Assembly: GCA_022571825.1 (NCBI GenBank)
Contig: JACZXC010000207.1
Location: 1 to 5,934 of the forward strand
Origin: Myxococcales bacterium
GTDB taxonomy: Bacteria; Myxococcota_A; UBA9160; SMWR01
Reading direction: 5' to 3'
Length of the DNA: 5,934 nucleotides
Made by a program: the position numbers and the translations under genes. The number at the start of each line of letters is the position of its first letter. The stretch's first letter is position 1. The notes beneath the pieces are model-generated. The model was not told where the DNA came from. It saw only the letters and a program-made list of their open reading frames with translations, and did no database searches. Shown one piece after another: positions 4,368 to 5,934 of this stretch.

Positions 4368-5934
4368 TCGTCGGTATCACGCAGGCCGAGCTTCCTCTCG
4401 CGCTCCTTCTGCAGTCGGATCACCTCGCGCTGCTCGTCGGTGAGCAGTGCCGACGCCACCTTGGGTCGCAGGATCGAGTAGAAGGCGGGAACGATGGTGA
4501 TCGCGCCGAACATGTTGACGATCATCAGGATCACCAGCAGTTGAGCCATCTCGGCCTGGAAGCGCAGATTCGAGAAGCTCCAGAGCACGATGCCGCCCAC
4601 GATGGTCGTGGCGGTGAAGCTGACCGCCATGCCTGTTGTTCGGACTGCGCGCCGCACCGCCTCGTCGATATCGCCGGTGTCGGCCACCTCTTGGCGTATG
4701 CGATCGACGATGTAGATGGCGTAATCGACGCCGATTCCGACGCCGACGGACTGCACCGGCAGGGTGTTGATGTTGAGGCCGATGTTGCGGATCGCCATGT
4801 AGGCCAGCGAGAGCATCGTGGCCGTCGCGATCTGCAGGAGGATGATTGCCCCACTGGGAACGGACTTGTAGGTCACCGAGTGGAGCACGAAGATCACCAA
4901 GAATATGAGCGAGATGTTGGCCACGTGACTTCGCTCCACCTCTTCGTTCACCGCCGCGAGGATACCCATGATGCCGCCGGCCATCACGAACTGGACGCCG
5001 CGAGTCCAGGAGTTGGTGGGCTGATACTTCGGCACGGCGTTCACGGCCTTCACGTCATGGACGATCAGGTCCTTCGTGTTGAGCGCCACCGCGCGAATTC
5101 CATACTCCTCGCTCTCCCACCAGGCGTCGATGTCATCGATCTCCCAGTCCGCAAGGCTGTCGGGCCAGGAGAAGTATTCGTCTTCCTCGGTGGAGTCGCG
5201 TTCTTCCTCGTAGTCGTAGATCGCGTCCTCGTGGAACTGCTCGATCCAGTCAGGCAGGCCGTCGTCTCCGTCGGACTGATGCACCTCGGACTGGACGTAG
5301 CTGGCGTCCGACTGTCGGATACGTACCGTGAGCGTGTGGTTTCGGGTGGGAAGCAGCGGACCGAGCATGTAGTACCAGGTGTCGATGAGTTTCTCGGTAT
5401 CGAAGAAATCCGCTCCCTCTTCGGCCTTGTCTCGATCGAGGCGCACCGACACCTGGCCCAGGGGGTTGGCCAGGATGAACTGCTCGGCGAAGTGGCGGGC
5501 GAACTCGATGGTCTCTCCCTTCTGGTCGGGATAATAGAAAGCCACGTTGGACTTGCGTCCGTCGTCGGTCATGTACGGTCGCAGAAAGCCCGGTGGCCCG
5601 TTCTGACGAAACTGGAAGATCATGGCGCGCAAGGTGCCGGGGTGCTCCGGGACGAAGTACCACTTCGGATCGCCGTAGTGGTTGATCATCCACGAGGTGC
5701 GCAGGAACGGCACCAGGGAGACCGACGCCCCCAGGTTGGTGTGGATCTTCAGGTAGCGCTCGAAGCGCTCGATGGCCCGGATCGGGCCCGGGTCGGCACT
5801 GGCATTCTCGCGGTCGCCGTCGGCGTAGACCACCATCGAAGCCACCCCTCCGAAGCGGTCGGCGATCTCCGCGGTCGCCACGTTCCACTCGTGGCTTGGC
5901 CACAGCAGGGGCGTTCCGGGGGTCGCCAGCCCGA
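4364..5934 (-). CDS. RND/MMPL-family membrane transporter, C-terminal half (partial)
   Basis: The frame is open to the right edge of the window, where it reads GLATPGTPLLWPSHEWN ahead of a GTG at 5881, so this GTG is internal and the gene starts outside. About 522 residues are visible. Numbering from the codon at 5881, residues 1-318 form a large extracytoplasmic loop. Five membrane helices follow at about 320-339, 342-364, 374-393, 418-437 and 446-471, then a charged cytoplasmic tail (TDEQREVIRLQKERERKLG). VGVGIGVDYAIY (379-390) is the helix-10-type motif of RND/MMPL permeases; its Asp385 is a candidate for proton relay. One large loop plus five final helices matches loop 2 and TM8-TM12 of the twelve-helix plan, so TM1-TM7 are missing. 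Such proteins export lipids or other hydrophobic compounds using proton force; the substrate here is unknown. Residues 218-260 of the loop are extremely acidic. The stop TGA (4366-4364) overlaps the leuS start. Confidence 0.92.
   Translation of the reverse strand, partial: GLATPGTPLLWPSHEWNVATAEIADRFGGVASMVVYADGDRENASADPGPIRAIERFERYLKIHTNLGASVSLVPFLRTSWMINHYGDPKWYFVPEHPGTLRAMIFQFRQNGPPGFLRPYMTDDGRKSNVAFYYPDQKGETIEFARHFAEQFILANPLGQVSVRLDRDKAEEGADFFDTEKLIDTWYYMLGPLLPTRNHTLTVRIRQSDASYVQSEVHQSDGDDGLPDWIEQFHEDAIYDYEEERDSTEEDEYFSWPDSLADWEIDDIDAWWESEEYGIRAVALNTKDLIVHDVKAVNAVPKYQPTNSWTRGVQFVMAGGIMGILAAVNEEVERSHVANISLIFLVIFVLHSVTYKSVPSGAIILLQIATATMLSLAYMAIRNIGLNINTLPVQSVGVGIGVDYAIYIVDRIRQEVADTGDIDEAVRRAVRTTGMAVSFTATTIVGGIVLWSFSNLRFQAEMAQLLVILMIVNMFGAITIVPAFYSILRPKVASALLTDEQREVIRLQKERERKLGLRDTDE

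Overview
The window is GC-rich (by eye over 60% GC, with strong G/C at third codon positions) and looks like an ordinary chromosomal segment from a Gram-negative, aerobically respiring bacterium. The mix of a five-helix cytochrome oxidase subunit III, a large RND/MMPL-type exporter and a long leucyl-tRNA synthetase would fit an uncultured lineage of the old Deltaproteobacteria (Myxococcota or Binatota-like). That placement is a guess from family resemblance, not something the sequence proves.

Left part, + strand (1-1019): the 3' end of a respiratory operon. It holds the last 35 codons of an unidentified protein, probably an upstream oxidase subunit. A complete 199-residue heme-copper oxidase subunit III follows, then a 100-residue small membrane protein with an export signal and a CxxC pair. 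The last gene starts inside the stop codon of subunit III (TGATG), so the two are probably translated together.

Middle (1020-1601): a 74-base convergent gap, a small minus-strand gene of unknown function (1094-1321), and a 280-base non-coding stretch. On the minus strand this stretch carries the best regulatory signals in the window: an extended -10 promoter (1448-1475) followed about ten bases after its predicted start site by a GC-rich hairpin with a UUCG loop and a T-rich tail (1409-1430). The hairpin could end transcripts coming from leuS, attenuate the leader of the small gene, or release a very short RNA. Closer to leuS are an 8-bp hairpin and a direct/inverted repeat cluster.

Right part, - strand (1602-5934): a two-gene unit transcribed leftward. 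The first gene is an RND/MMPL-family membrane exporter whose 5' end lies outside the window; the second is leuS. They overlap by four bases (GTGA). LeuRS keeps the class I signature motifs and an intact-looking editing site, but has lost every cysteine expected in its two zinc modules and carries a long leucine-specific insertion before RMSKS. The exporter has a very acidic segment in its large external loop.

I found no mobile element, CRISPR array, rRNA or tRNA, and no convincing undescribed defence or biosynthetic system. The points most worth a second look are the promoter-hairpin arrangement at 1409-1475, the cysteine-free LeuRS zinc modules and the acidic loop of the exporter.
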